Position numbers and translations under genes: made by a program
Shown: in pieces, positions 36,857-46,175 of the stretch
Numbering within the stretch: position 1 is the stretch's first letter
Layout: the number at the start of each line of letters is the position of its first letter
The notes under the pieces: model-generated
The model's database searches: none
What the model saw: only the letters and a program-made list of their open reading frames with translations
What the model was told of the DNA's origin: nothing
Origin: Synechococcus sp. NOUM97013
GTDB taxonomy: Bacteria > Cyanobacteriota > Cyanobacteriia > PCC-6307 > Cyanobiaceae
Reading direction: 5' to 3'
Assembly (NCBI RefSeq): GCF_014279815.1
Contig: NZ_CP047941.1
Coordinates: 310,001-374,000, forward strand
Length of the DNA: 64,000 bases

Positions 36857-37449
36857 TGCTCAAGAACGACCGCTGGATCACAGAACAGGCTGCCTCCGGC
36901 ATGCTGGAACCGTTTCAGGATGGCCTGGTTCGTCATCTCGATCCCGATCAGCGGCAGCATCCTGTTCTGAGTTTTGGATGTTCGTCCTATGGCTACGACC
37001 TGCGGCTGTCGCCTCAGGAGTTTCTGATTTTCAAACACGTGCCAGGCACGGTGATGAATCCCAAGCGATTCAATCCAGCCAACCTCGAACCCACGGAACT
37101 GCATCGGGATGAGGACGGTGAGTACTTCATTCTTCCCGCCCATTCCTATGGACTTGGCGTGGCGTTGGAAAAAATGAAAGTGCCCCCCAACATCACAGTG
37201 ATTTGCCTTGGCAAAAGCACCTATGCACGTTTGGGAATCATTGTGAACACAACACCGGCAGAAGCCAGCTGGGAAGGCCATCTCACGCTGGAATTCAGCA
37301 ACAGTTCCGGCGCTGACTGTCGGATCTATGCCAACGAAGGAATCTGCCAGCTGTTGTTCTTTGAGGGTGATCCCTGCGACACCACCTACAGCGATCGTCA
37401 GGGCAAATACCAACATCAGCCTGAGCGGGTGACGCTGGCCAAGGTCTGA
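36856..37449 (+). CDS. dcd: dCTP deaminase
   Basis: A 197-residue enzyme converting dCTP to dUTP, the supply route for dUMP. Motifs are SFGCSSYGYDLRLSPQEFLI, FILPAHSYGLGVALEKMKVP, VICLGKSTYARLGIIVNTTP and SWEGHLTLEFSN with the catalytic Glu. It is fused head to tail with the CobO-like gene through a TGATG overlap, and is convergent with thyX, the enzyme that uses dUMP. Confidence 0.95.
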   Translation: MLKNDRWITEQAASGMLEPFQDGLVRHLDPDQRQHPVLSFGCSSYGYDLRLSPQEFLIFKHVPGTVMNPKRFNPANLEPTELHRDEDGEYFILPAHSYGLGVALEKMKVPPNITVICLGKSTYARLGIIVNTTPAEASWEGHLTLEFSNSSGADCRIYANEGICQLLFFEGDPCDTTYSDRQGKYQHQPERVTLAKV

Positions 37450-37484
37450 ATGTCCTTGGCTTGAATGTCTTCAGGTCTGCAATG

Positions 37485-38210
37485 TCAGGGCGCGAGTCGC
37501 GCCTTGTGAAGCCTGGTTTTTTCATACCAAGCGGCGAATTCAGGAGCCCATTGCTGCAGATGCGGCCACATCAGATCGCAGAGCTCGCGGATTTCCTGCT
37601 GCGCGTCGAGCTTGGCTCGGAGATCCATGAAGTGGAGAAAGGCTCTGAGGCTGAAGCTCACCACGAAATGCTGGCGGTAGTCGAACGGCAGGATTCCGCG
37701 GGCGTGTTCTTCGGCGAAGCCTGAGCGCAGAAGGTCCCGGTAGCGCTCAGCAGCCTGTCGGCACAGCGTCAGGTCCTCGCCTCTGAGGGCGTCGCTGTAG
37801 GTGTATTTCTTGCCTTGGCGATCGCTGTAGTCCCCCACGGGGCGGAGGTAGAACACCTCCTCCAGTTCAAGCTCCCCGTCCGCGGCACGGCAAATCCTTT
37901 CGCCTGTGTAACGCATCGATTGCACATCGAAGCTCACCCCCACCCGGTGTGTGCGGGCCTGCTGCATTACGGAGTGAGGGAACCAGCCCACATTCAGCAC
38001 GATTTGGGCGTGTTCCAGAGGGCCGTAGTGCCCTCGTTCACCAGCGAGTAGGCGTTTGATGCAGATTTCGCCCGCGCGCGTCTCATCCGGCCATTGCTCC
38101 CGGTCGCCAGCGACGAACCCTTCGCTGTAGTCCTGATGCATGCCTGCGTAGACACACTGCTGGGGGTTGGGTGTGGCGGAGATCAGGTCAACCCTGAAGC
38201 GGGAGTCCAT
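37485..38210 (-). CDS. thyX: FAD-dependent thymidylate synthase
   Basis: A 241-residue ThyX, which methylates dUMP with methylenetetrahydrofolate and a flavin. The ThyX motif is seen as ARTHRVGVSFDVQSMRYTGE near residue 85; EHAQIVLNVGWFPHSVMQQ precedes it. The C-terminal RAFLHFMDLRAKLDAQQEIR is the usual substrate-binding region. Many picocyanobacteria rely on ThyX and lack ThyA. dcd lies opposite and convergent, and glyA in this window supplies the folate one-carbon unit. Confidence 0.96.
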   Translation of the reverse strand: MDSRFRVDLISATPNPQQCVYAGMHQDYSEGFVAGDREQWPDETRAGEICIKRLLAGERGHYGPLEHAQIVLNVGWFPHSVMQQARTHRVGVSFDVQSMRYTGERICRAADGELELEEVFYLRPVGDYSDRQGKKYTYSDALRGEDLTLCRQAAERYRDLLRSGFAEEHARGILPFDYRQHFVVSFSLRAFLHFMDLRAKLDAQQEIRELCDLMWPHLQQWAPEFAAWYEKTRLHKARLAP

Positions 38211-38279
38211 GGCAGCGGTCAGATCGAGGGGCAGGGATGTCGGCTGATCATGGCCGCATCGGATGGCATTGAGCGGACT

Positions 38280-38825
38280 TTATGCGTGGCTTCGTGGTCC
38301 GGTGGCATCAAACGCGGCGGCTTCCGGCATGGGGCTGCTGCTGCCGATCCCTGCCAGCACAGGCAAGGGGCTGCCGTCGAGCAGTGAACTTGCGATGGCA
38401 TTCAGCTCATCCGCCTTGCGGCCGCCGAGGGAGCGTCCACGCATGCTGCCGTCGGCAGCGAACAGATTCAACTGGGGAATTCCGGTGACGTCGTAGCGAT
38501 CGGTCAGATCCAGCCAGCGTGGGTTGTCGATGTTGACCAACACCACATCCAGTGCTGAGCCGTGCTGCCGTTCCATTTCGAGCATGGCTGGTGCCATCTC
38601 GCGGCAAACCTCACACCAGTCGGCGTAAAACTCCAGCACGGTGGGACGACCATTGGTTAGCGCCACTTCGGGAGGCAGGGATCGTCGCGCCAGCTGGTCC
38701 AAAGGTGATTCCAGGCTCCCACCGTTGCGCAGCAGAAAGAGACTCACGGCCAAGGCGATGGCGGCCACCAGCAACAGCCCCTTCTGCAGAGGGGATAGTC
38801 CAGCGTTTGGTGAGCTGTCGGTCAT
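38280..38825 (-). CDS. membrane-anchored thioredoxin-like protein (TxlA/HCF164 type)
   Basis: A 181-residue protein with an N-terminal membrane anchor (GLLLVAAIALAVSLFLL) and a thioredoxin domain: VLEFYADWCEVCREMAPAML with the CEVC redox pair near residue 72, YDVTGIPQLNLFAADG with the cis-Pro, and a C-terminal tail. This is the layout of TxlA and of plant HCF164, lumen-facing thioredoxins that help cytochrome b6f and c-type cytochrome assembly. It lies 69 bases downstream of the thyX start region on the same strand as thyX. Confidence 0.85.
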   Translation of the reverse strand: MTDSSPNAGLSPLQKGLLLVAAIALAVSLFLLRNGGSLESPLDQLARRSLPPEVALTNGRPTVLEFYADWCEVCREMAPAMLEMERQHGSALDVVLVNIDNPRWLDLTDRYDVTGIPQLNLFAADGSMRGRSLGGRKADELNAIASSLLDGSPLPVLAGIGSSSPMPEAAAFDATGPRSHA

Positions 38826-38946
38826 GGGCGACTGACATCAGGGTTCCCACTCTGACAGGACAAACCGCTTGCTGTTGCTAGCGTCTGAGCGCAGAAGACG
38901 AAGCCGAATCACGGTGTTAGTCCGCCGCGAGTCCGCCACCAAGCTG

Positions 38947-39444
38947 ATGTCCGTTCTGCGATTTTTGTTGCTGCCACTCCGGGCGCCCCTGCTGCTGGTG
39001 TTGTTCGGTGTGTCGCTGTTTCTCGGGCATCACTGGGCCATTCAGGAAACATGGTTGGCGGAGGCGCACTCCATTTCGGTGAATGCCTTCTGGGCCATCG
39101 AACTGATCCAGGCCCTGGTGGTTGTGATCATCTGCACGATGCCCGACCTGCTCTTGCGGCAGCTCTCGCTGCTGATGGCTTCAAGCCGTGTGCTCAGCCT
39201 TGTGGTGACGCTCACCCTGGTGATCACGGTGGGGCTTTATGTGTTGAGCCTCAGCCTGCTGTCGGATGTTCTCATCCTGGCGTCCGCCACCTTGCTGGCC
39301 CGGCTTGACCTGAGTCGCATCAAGGTGGTCCCTCCGCCGCAGCTGTTGGCCTTCTGGTTAGCGGTGATTGTGGTCAGTGGCATCTGGGTTGGTCATGGCC
39401 TCCCCAACCCCGCCGCTTCACTCAGTGCAGCGATCGCCGCTTGA
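38947..39444 (+). CDS. conserved membrane protein, four helices
   Basis: A 165-residue protein from the ATG at 38947 (MSVLRFLLLPLRAPLLLVLF); 26 more upstream codons are open but basic and poorly conserved-looking. Four hydrophobic helices are seen, including IELIQALVVVIICTMPDLLL and VLSLVVTLTLVITVGLYVLS. The mid-protein MPDLLLRQLSLLMASSRV loop is distinctive. I cannot name the family. It is divergent from the TxlA-like gene and its end overlaps the transglycosylase gene by 27 bases. Confidence 0.65.
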   Translation: MSVLRFLLLPLRAPLLLVLFGVSLFLGHHWAIQETWLAEAHSISVNAFWAIELIQALVVVIICTMPDLLLRQLSLLMASSRVLSLVVTLTLVITVGLYVLSLSLLSDVLILASATLLARLDLSRIKVVPPPQLLAFWLAVIVVSGIWVGHGLPNPAASLSAAIAA

Positions 39445-41499
39445 CGTCAGTTGGTGATAGGCCCAGAGATTGCCGAGCACTTTTTTCGTGTAGAGACGTG
39501 TCTCTGGGTAGGGAATGCGCTCTGTCCAAAGTTCAGGGTCCTGCTCCAGCTCTGAGCTGACCCATGACCCTGCAGCTCCAGGACCAGCGTTGTAGCTGGC
39601 GGCAACCAGCCAGGGATTGCCATCCCATTGCTGCAGCAGGAATGCCAGGTAGCGAGCACCCAGGACGGCATTGAGATCCGGTTGGCGCAGTTGCTCGGTG
39701 CTGAGCTCTTCTCCTGCCATCTCAGCGGCCGTTGCCGGCATCAGCTGCAGCAGGCCCTGGGCGCCGACCGGTGAGGCCACGGCTGGCGAGAAGCGTGATT
39801 CCTGACGAGCGATCGCCAGGAGCAGATCCAGGTTGACCTGCTCCTGTTCGGCTGCTTGCTGGAACTCGGTCAGCAGTGGTTTTGGATGCTGGCTGTGATG
39901 CAGCAGAAAGCGGGTCGGGCAGTCGGGATCCACCAGGCGCAAGCTGGATTTCCAGAGCCGACTGAGACCGCTCCAGTAGTCATTCACGCTCATCAAGAGT
40001 CGGCCTTCCACCAGGAGCTCCTGTGGGGATGGATCGCCGGCGGTGTCTCGGCTTTGCCAGGTCTCCAGGGCTTCGCGGTTCCAGCCGAGGCGCCACAGCT
40101 GATCGATCAAGGGATCGCCGCTGTCGAGTGCTGTCCAGGGTTGGCTCCGATCCGATTCCGTGTCCTCCGCTTCCAGCCCGCTGACGGCTTGCGTGCCAGA
40201 CAGCTCCGGCAGCTCTGCGCCCTCCAGCCGTGCACCGGCTCTCCAGGTGTAGTAGCCAGGTGGTTGCGTGGCCACCAGTGCCTGCCAGATCTGCTGGGCG
40301 ACGTCGTCGTTGCCGCGTTTGAACGCACTGAAGCCGCGCCAGAACTGCTGGCGTGCTCTCAGTGGGTCGGGCAGTTGCTCCTCGGGGATGGCGCTGAGCC
40401 ACGTGTTCGCTTCATCCCATCGGCCTGCGAGTAAGGCTTCACGGGCAAGATCCCACTGCAGTTGCCAGCTGGCTGGATCGTCGGGCCAGCGTTGCAGCAC
40501 GGCCAGTCCACCGTCACCACCGGCAAGGCGGACCCTTGCTGCGGCCACATCCACGGAGGCCGTTTGCACGGACTTAGGCAGCGCATCGAGCAGGACAGGG
40601 TCGGGACGCAGTGGCTCGCTCAGCAGGGCTGCGGCCGCGAGCGCTTCTGGGCTGTCTGGATGGTCGTGGGCGAGTTCTAGCAGCATCGCTTCTCCCCGGC
40701 CTCGCTGCTCGCGACTTCCCCGCATCAGGCTGCGACCGATCAAAAGGGCTTGCTTAGGAGCAAGGGGAGTGCCCTGCAGGCAGAGCTCCGCAGCATTGCC
40801 ATCCCCGAGTTGGGCCAGAGCGCCGGCCAGCTGTAGGCGCTCCTGTTGCGTCATGCCTTCGCCAGTGATCGTCCCGCAGGCCTGACGCAGCAGGGATTGC
40901 GCCCCTGGCCACCGGGGACCCCAGCGGGCCAGGTGGAGTGCGCTGGTGAGAACGCGCTGCTGATCGGCATCCTTCGGCAGTTCCGCTGCTGCGGCTAGGG
41001 CAGCGGCATGGCGTGGCTGTTGGCGCAGCAGCTCGCGGTGCAGGTCGGCTTGGTTTTGGCCGAGGTGATACCGGGCATCAGCGCTCGCGGCAGTGGCAGG
41101 AAAGCGTTGCAGGAGTTCAAGCCAGAGCTCCTGCTCCTCTGCTTCCAGTCCCAGAGCCCCTGCCGTCAGCGCTTGCTGTTTCAGGGCGATCGCTGCAAGG
41201 GGATCCGGTCCCCATCCCTGGCCACTCAGCAGACGCCATCGGCGGTTGGGGGACGCGCTGCTGCGGCTGGCGAGAAGGAGAGCTGCTTCGCGTCGCTGCT
41301 GGGGTTCGCGCGACCACCGGTAGTGCTGCCAGAGTTTGGTGCTGCTCAGGTGGGGTGTTAGCTGGATCTGCCCATGGCGCAGCAGCTGACGGCCGCCAAT
41401 GATCGCCAGGATTGCGAACAGGGAGGAGCCGCCGAGCAGCAGCAGGCCGCGAATGCGGGTGAGTCGAGCGCTCAAGCCAAGGCTCTGAACTGCTGGCAT
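39418..41499 (-). CDS. slt: soluble-type lytic murein transglycosylase
   Basis: A 693-residue periplasmic enzyme that cleaves peptidoglycan between MurNAc and GlcNAc. From the ATG at 41499 there is a membrane anchor (LLLLGGSSLFAILAIIGG), a long helical superhelix region rich in Leu/Ala, and the C-terminal SLT domain: LAIARQESRFSPAVASPVGA with the catalytic Glu, GLLQLMPATAAEMAG, NAVLGARYLAFLLQQWDGNP and AASYNAGPGAAGSW. The frame is open 86 codons further upstream, through the small gene on the other strand; that part is not family-like. glmM and a sugar kinase follow nearby. Confidence 0.9.
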   Translation of the reverse strand: MPAVQSLGLSARLTRIRGLLLLGGSSLFAILAIIGGRQLLRHGQIQLTPHLSSTKLWQHYRWSREPQQRREAALLLASRSSASPNRRWRLLSGQGWGPDPLAAIALKQQALTAGALGLEAEEQELWLELLQRFPATAASADARYHLGQNQADLHRELLRQQPRHAAALAAAAELPKDADQQRVLTSALHLARWGPRWPGAQSLLRQACGTITGEGMTQQERLQLAGALAQLGDGNAAELCLQGTPLAPKQALLIGRSLMRGSREQRGRGEAMLLELAHDHPDSPEALAAAALLSEPLRPDPVLLDALPKSVQTASVDVAAARVRLAGGDGGLAVLQRWPDDPASWQLQWDLAREALLAGRWDEANTWLSAIPEEQLPDPLRARQQFWRGFSAFKRGNDDVAQQIWQALVATQPPGYYTWRAGARLEGAELPELSGTQAVSGLEAEDTESDRSQPWTALDSGDPLIDQLWRLGWNREALETWQSRDTAGDPSPQELLVEGRLLMSVNDYWSGLSRLWKSSLRLVDPDCPTRFLLHHSQHPKPLLTEFQQAAEQEQVNLDLLLAIARQESRFSPAVASPVGAQGLLQLMPATAAEMAGEELSTEQLRQPDLNAVLGARYLAFLLQQWDGNPWLVAASYNAGPGAAGSWVSSELEQDPELWTERIPYPETRLYTKKVLGNLWAYHQLTSSGDRCTE

Positions 41500-41524
41500 T
41501 CTGTGGCCAGCGGGGCTGATCTGG

Positions 41525-41728
41525 ATGGTTGCGCAGCGACGGAGGCCTCGACCGGTCCAACAACAACAATTGCGTTGTGCCGTGGTCGGCGGCCTGGCCC
41601 TGCTGCTGTGGGGCCTGCGTTGGCTCTGGCCTCTGCCATGGCTGCCGGGCTGGTTGCTGTTGCTGATCGTTGCCTGGGCACTGCTCGAGTTGGCGGCCCT
41701 GATGCTCTTCCCCAGGCGTTGGCGCTGA
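41525..41728 (+). CDS. small hypothetical membrane protein, 67 residues
   Basis: Starts with a basic, Gln-rich stretch (MVAQRRRPRPVQQQQLRC) and has two Trp/Leu-rich helices, CAVVGGLALLLWGLRWLW and LPGWLLLLIVAWALLELAAL, ending RRWR. It is divergent from slt with 25 bases between the starts and ends 86 bases before glmM. I do not recognise it, but the charge and helix layout support a real gene. Confidence 0.5.
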   Translation: MVAQRRRPRPVQQQQLRCAVVGGLALLLWGLRWLWPLPWLPGWLLLLIVAWALLELAALMLFPRRWR

Positions 41729-41814
41729 TCTCGATCGTGCAGCTGAGGGCCTGGCACCGATCGAACGGTCTGGTGTCTCAGGGCTCTTAGGGTTCAATCC
41801 ACAAATGAGACCTC

Positions 41815-43203
41815 ATGGCCTCCTCTGCTGCCCATCCGCTCGGTTCCCTTCCGTCGCCTCAGATCAGTTTCGGCACGGATGGTCTGCGCGGTCGGGTCGG
41901 CGATGCCATCACGCCAGCCCTCGCCTTGCAGGTGGGCTTTTGGTGTGGACGCGTGCTGCCGGCAGACGGCCCCGTGCTGATCGGGATGGATTCGCGCTGC
42001 AGTGGATCCATGGTGGTGGCAGCCCTGACGGCAGGCCTCACAGCGGCGGGTCGGGACGTGTGGACGCTCGGACTGTGCCCGACGCCCGCCGTCCCTGGGC
42101 TGATCCGTCGCTTTCAGGCTGCAGGTGGTCTGATGGTTTCCGCCAGCCACAACCCCCCGGAAGACAACGGCATCAAGGTGTTCGGCGCTGACGGGAGCAA
42201 GCTTGGCGCTGACTTGCAAAGCCGGATTGAGTCCGGCCTGCGAGGGGACGTGGAGGCCGCTTCGTCGCTGGGTACCTGCGGTGCTGCCCACCATCGCTCC
42301 GAGCTGCTGGAGCATTACCGCGACAGCCTGCTGAGCAGCGTTCAGCATCAAAGTCTGGCGGGGGTTCCGATCGTTCTCGATCTTTGCTGGGGCTCTGCGA
42401 CAGCCTGCGGTGCCGAGGTGTTCCGCGCTCTTGGTGCTGACATCACCGTGCTCCATGGTGATGCCGATGGTGAGCGCATCAATGTGGGCTGCGGGTCCAC
42501 CCATCTCGAACCGCTGCGTCGCGCGGTGGTCGAGCAGGGGGCTTCCATGGGCTTCGCATTTGATGGCGATGCCGATCGCATGCTCGCGGTGGATGGGCGC
42601 GGCCGCATCGTCGATGGCGATCATGTCCTCTATCTCTGGGGCTCAGCGCTTCAGGAGCGTCATGCCCTTCCGGATCAACGTCTGGTGGCCACGGTGATGT
42701 CCAACCTGGGTTTTGAACGGGCCTGGCAGGCACGGGGGGGGCAGCTGGAGCGCACACCTGTTGGCGACCAGCATGTGCATGCTGCGATGGTGAGCAGTGG
42801 TGCAGCCCTGGGCGGTGAGCAATCGGGTCACATCCTTTCGTCCGCTCACGGCCTCGCCGGGGATGGTGTGCTGACGGCGCTTCAGCTCGCCACCCTCTGC
42901 CATGCCCAGCAGATCACCCTCGCTGATTGGTTGGACCGCAGCTTCCAGGCCTACCCCCAGAAGCTTGTGAATGTGCGCGTGCCGGATCTGGCACGACGCA
43001 AGGGCTGGGCTGATTGCGAGCCGTTGCGCGAGCTGGTGGAGGAAGCCGAGCAGGCGATGGCTGACGAAGGCCGGGTGCTCGTGCGTGCCAGTGGCACAGA
43101 GCCGTTGCTGCGGGTGATGGTGGAGGCGGCGGATGCCACGACGGTGGAGCGCTGGACATCACGGCTGGCTGAGGCTGCCGATCAGCACCTCAATGCGGCC
43201 TGA
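41815..43203 (+). CDS. glmM: phosphoglucosamine mutase
   Basis: A 462-residue phosphohexomutase that makes glucosamine-1-phosphate for UDP-GlcNAc, needed for peptidoglycan and LPS. Motifs are ISFGTDGLRGRVGDAITPAL, the phosphoserine site GGLMVSASHNPPEDNGIKVF, the metal loop FAFDGDADRMLAVDG, GGEQSGHI and the C-terminal LVRASGTEPLLRVMVE. Length is normal. The end overlaps the convergent BadF kinase gene by 14 bases. Confidence 0.96.
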   Translation: MASSAAHPLGSLPSPQISFGTDGLRGRVGDAITPALALQVGFWCGRVLPADGPVLIGMDSRCSGSMVVAALTAGLTAAGRDVWTLGLCPTPAVPGLIRRFQAAGGLMVSASHNPPEDNGIKVFGADGSKLGADLQSRIESGLRGDVEAASSLGTCGAAHHRSELLEHYRDSLLSSVQHQSLAGVPIVLDLCWGSATACGAEVFRALGADITVLHGDADGERINVGCGSTHLEPLRRAVVEQGASMGFAFDGDADRMLAVDGRGRIVDGDHVLYLWGSALQERHALPDQRLVATVMSNLGFERAWQARGGQLERTPVGDQHVHAAMVSSGAALGGEQSGHILSSAHGLAGDGVLTALQLATLCHAQQITLADWLDRSFQAYPQKLVNVRVPDLARRKGWADCEPLRELVEEAEQAMADEGRVLVRASGTEPLLRVMVEAADATTVERWTSRLAEAADQHLNAA

Positions 43204-44173
43204 GGCCGGCCCGATCCAGGGCGAGAACCAGGGCGCCGTGGCAGGCATCACCATCGGTGGTTTGCCAATGACTGTCGGGGAGCTGCTCGCGAAGCGATGT
43301 CTGCACCAGCTGGAGGAACAGCGGCATGTGTTCCAGGGCTCCGCCCCTGGCTTCCAGGCAGGGGGCCTGAAGGCCCAGAGCATGGGCGGTGGCTGTGGCT
43401 GCTTTCGCCAAGGCTGATGCTGAACACTGGAGGATCCTGCGGGCGGCCGGGTCTCCATTGGCGGCGGCATCCGCCACCAGGGGCGCCAGCCTTGCTTCAT
43501 CGGCCACAGCGTGGCGATCGCGCACTACAAGTGCTTTGAGCTCGGCGGCACTGCGGCAATCAAGCGCTTCCCACAGGTTGTGGCGCAAAGGACCATCGGG
43601 AACCCGACCATCGGCCATGCGCACGCTGAGTTGCAGGGCTTGATGCCCGATGTCGAAGGCGGATCCCGCTCCATCCAGCCGCCAGCCCCAGCCTCCGCAG
43701 CGGTGCTCTCGACCGGTGGCATCGCGGCCCACCACGATCATCCCGGTGCCGCTGATCAGCACGATTCCTGCGCGATCAGGAAACGCACCACGCAACGCCG
43801 TGCGTTCATCGCCGGTGGCCAGGCAACGGTGTTCAGGCAGTGCCAAGGCACTGGCGAGTAGGGCCGCGCCGCGGGTCTGCAGATCCGTGTCGGCTTCGAT
43901 GCCGCTGGCCCCGATTGCGGCTGCATGCAGATGCTCCCTGCCGAGAGGTTGTTCCCGGGATTCATCCCTGACTTGCTCCAGGGCCGCCTCCAAGCTGGAG
44001 TCGATGGCACGCCGGAAGCGTGCTTCACCATCGTGGGCATCGAGATGGGAGACGCCACTGCCACGTCCCTCGCCCAGCACTTGAAAACGCTCGCCGTTCC
44101 AGCGACTCAGCCGACAGCGGCAGGTGGTTTGTCCGGCATCGAAGCCGGCCAGGAGGACCAGTTCCTGGTTCAC
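43190..44173 (-). CDS. BadF/BadG-type sugar kinase, probably N-acetylglucosamine kinase-like
   Basis: A 327-residue ASKHA-fold protein. ATPase motifs are LLAGFDAGQTTCRCRLSRW (phosphate 1), IVLISGTGMIVVGRDATG (phosphate 2) and CGGWGWRLDGAGSAFDIGHQ, the last typical of BadF/NagK-like kinases acting on GlcNAc or GlcN. The GTG at 44173 overlaps the stop of the IctB-like gene (GTGA), so translation is coupled; the longer frame upstream lies inside that gene. It is tail to tail with glmM and near slt, consistent with salvage of amino sugars. Substrate specificity is inferred. Confidence 0.78.
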   Translation of the reverse strand: MNQELVLLAGFDAGQTTCRCRLSRWNGERFQVLGEGRGSGVSHLDAHDGEARFRRAIDSSLEAALEQVRDESREQPLGREHLHAAAIGASGIEADTDLQTRGAALLASALALPEHRCLATGDERTALRGAFPDRAGIVLISGTGMIVVGRDATGREHRCGGWGWRLDGAGSAFDIGHQALQLSVRMADGRVPDGPLRHNLWEALDCRSAAELKALVVRDRHAVADEARLAPLVADAAANGDPAARRILQCSASALAKAATATAHALGLQAPCLEARGGALEHMPLFLQLVQTSLREQLPDSHWQTTDGDACHGALVLALDRAGLRPH

Positions 44174-45468
44174 GGTTTGCGTGTCATCAGACTCAGGGTG
44201 GCCAGGCAGAACCATCCGCTGATCTGAACTTCCGGTCGGAAGAAGATCGTGTCTGCAGCCCCTTGCATCATCAGGCCGGCGATCGCTGCCAGGCACCCCA
44301 GGCAGGGGAGGGCCAGATCACTGTCTGCGCTGAGCGCCTGCAAACCGCGTCGCAGGCTGGCTGTGGCCAGACCGATGCAGGCCAGTAAGCCTGGAATGCC
44401 AGTTTCCACAAGGATTTCCAGGGGGAGGGAGTAGGCGCTAAGCGCATTGAATTTTGGTTGCTGATACAGCGGATAGATGCTGTTGAAGGCGGCATTGCCG
44501 GGGCCGATCCCTAGCCAGGGCCTGTCCTGGATCATGTCGATCGCCGCTAGCCAGACGTTGATGCGGAAGTTGTTTGAGCTGTCGCCTCGTCCCGCCAGCA
44601 GGCTGGTCATGCGGGTTCGGACGGGCTCCACTTGCGTGGCAGCGAAGGCAATCGCCATGCCCGCCAGCACCAGCAGGGCGAGAGGCAGTAGGCGACGCCA
44701 AAAGAGCGGCCAGTGGCGGATCTGCCGCAGCACCAGAAGCAGCATCAGTACGCCGAGAGCCGCCAGCATTCCCAGCCAGCCGCCACGGCTGTAACTGAAC
44801 AGGGTTGATGCGGCGCCAAGCACCAGTGCGGTTGCGGCAAAGAGCTTGGATCCCCAGCCGCGCCATCGGAGCACTGCCACCACGGCAATGGGCAGGATCG
44901 GCACTAGGTACCCAGCCAGCAGATTGGGATTGCCCAGAGGGCCATAGATGCGAATCGTGCCCTCCGCCACGGAATTGGGATCCGCCCAGCGCGCCAGTTC
45001 CTCTGTGGGGCCGTAAAGCTGCCGCAAGGCCAGCACGCTGCTCAGCAGGGACCCACCCAGCAGCGCAGCCACCAGGCGGTCCCACCACTGCGGTGCCTCA
45101 GCCAGCAGCTGCCGCATCAGGGCGTAGACCCCGAGATAACTGATCAATTTCACAAGGCCTTTGGCTGCGGCCATCGGCACGGGGGAGGCCCCGGTGGCGA
45201 GTACTGCTACACCAAGGAACAACAGCACCCAGCTGCTGATCGGACCGATCCGTCCAGGTGCCCGCGTCAGTGACCACAGCACCCACAGGGCTCCGCAGGC
45301 GAGAACAATCAGTCCGAGTCCAGCGCGGGTGAGCACCGGCAAAAATCCCAGCAGCAGGATCAGCACCAGACCAGCGAGCGTGCTCAGGCGGTGCTGCTGC
45401 ACGGACGATCCCCCTAGAAGCCCCTGCCAGCGCAGCAACCATGGAGTTGGGGCCGAAGCCTCAGGCAT
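44170..45468 (-). CDS. IctB-family O-antigen-ligase-like membrane protein
   Basis: A 432-residue protein with about ten to eleven helices and the Wzy/WaaL-type periplasmic loop. Distinctive parts are RIYGPLGNPNLLAGYLVPIL, TLFSYSRGGWLGMLAALGVL and RPWLGIGPGNAAFNSIYPLY, which are the conserved blocks of the IctB family. IctB was first linked to inorganic carbon accumulation, but the fold is that of O-antigen ligases and the real activity is unsettled. Its start overlaps the trmB stop as ATGA and its stop overlaps the start of the BadF kinase. Confidence 0.88.
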   Translation of the reverse strand: MPEASAPTPWLLRWQGLLGGSSVQQHRLSTLAGLVLILLLGFLPVLTRAGLGLIVLACGALWVLWSLTRAPGRIGPISSWVLLFLGVAVLATGASPVPMAAAKGLVKLISYLGVYALMRQLLAEAPQWWDRLVAALLGGSLLSSVLALRQLYGPTEELARWADPNSVAEGTIRIYGPLGNPNLLAGYLVPILPIAVVAVLRWRGWGSKLFAATALVLGAASTLFSYSRGGWLGMLAALGVLMLLLVLRQIRHWPLFWRRLLPLALLVLAGMAIAFAATQVEPVRTRMTSLLAGRGDSSNNFRINVWLAAIDMIQDRPWLGIGPGNAAFNSIYPLYQQPKFNALSAYSLPLEILVETGIPGLLACIGLATASLRRGLQALSADSDLALPCLGCLAAIAGLMMQGAADTIFFRPEVQISGWFCLATLSLMTRKP

Positions 45469-46175
45469 CAGGAAGTGAGAGCGGTTTCAGCGGGATTATC
45501 GACCCGTTGCCAAGCCTCCTCCAGGTCTTTGAGCTCCGGCACCGGCCGATTGTTGCGTCTATACAAAACGCGATAGGCCGGTAGGCCTTGCTCCTGCACG
45601 TAACGCTCGCGCTCGGTGGGCACCGGCAGCGGATTTTCTGCCCGCCAGGGACGCGCGTCCTCGTCTGGGCGTTCGAAGCAGTCGCTGAGTTCCGTCAACG
45701 CCACCATCGGTTCGATCACTTCGAGCACATCGCTTTGCAGGAACAGCTCCCTTCCAGGGGTGAGGGCCGCGGCGACGGCTCGCAGCAGCGAGGGTTGCAT
45801 CACCCTGCGCTTGCGATGGCGTCGTTTGAACCAGGGATCGGGGAACTGAATGCTCACCAGCCGCAATTGATCCTCGGGAAGGGCTGCGAGCCAGCCCTCA
45901 ACACTGATGTTCGCGTTGCAGAACAGGTAATGCAGGTTGTGGCGTTCGAGCCGATCGCGGTCGCGCTGTGCCGCCAGCACTAGGGGACGGCGGATCTCGA
46001 CGCCGAGATGATTCCAGTTGGGTTTCAGAGCCGACAGTTCCAGAAGACAAAGACCACGTGCGCAGCCGATGTCCAGGTGAATGGGGCGCCTGGGGTCATC
46101 AAATAACTGGTCGGGTCCTGGCAGCTCCAGGGGTAGCTGGAAGAAGCGGCTCAGGGGATTGACGTGCTGACGCAT
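45468..46175 (-). CDS. trmB: tRNA (guanine-N7)-methyltransferase
   Basis: A 235-residue SAM-dependent enzyme that makes m7G46 in tRNA. Motifs are [19 protein letters not shown] (SAM site), [38 protein letters not shown] (the family's PDPW-K-HKKRR block) and [20 protein letters not shown]. It sits between the FIST gene and the IctB-like gene, overlapping each by the ATGA arrangement. Confidence 0.95.
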   Translation of the reverse strand: MRQHVNPLSRFFQLPLELPGPDQLFDDPRRPIHLDIGCARGLCLLELSALKPNWNHLGVEIRRPLVLAAQRDRDRLERHNLHYLFCNANISVEGWLAALPEDQLRLVSIQFPDPWFKRRHRKRRVMQPSLLRAVAAALTPGRELFLQSDVLEVIEPMVALTELSDCFERPDEDARPWRAENPLPVPTERERYVQEQGLPAYRVLYRRNNRPVPELKDLEEAWQRVDNPAETALTS

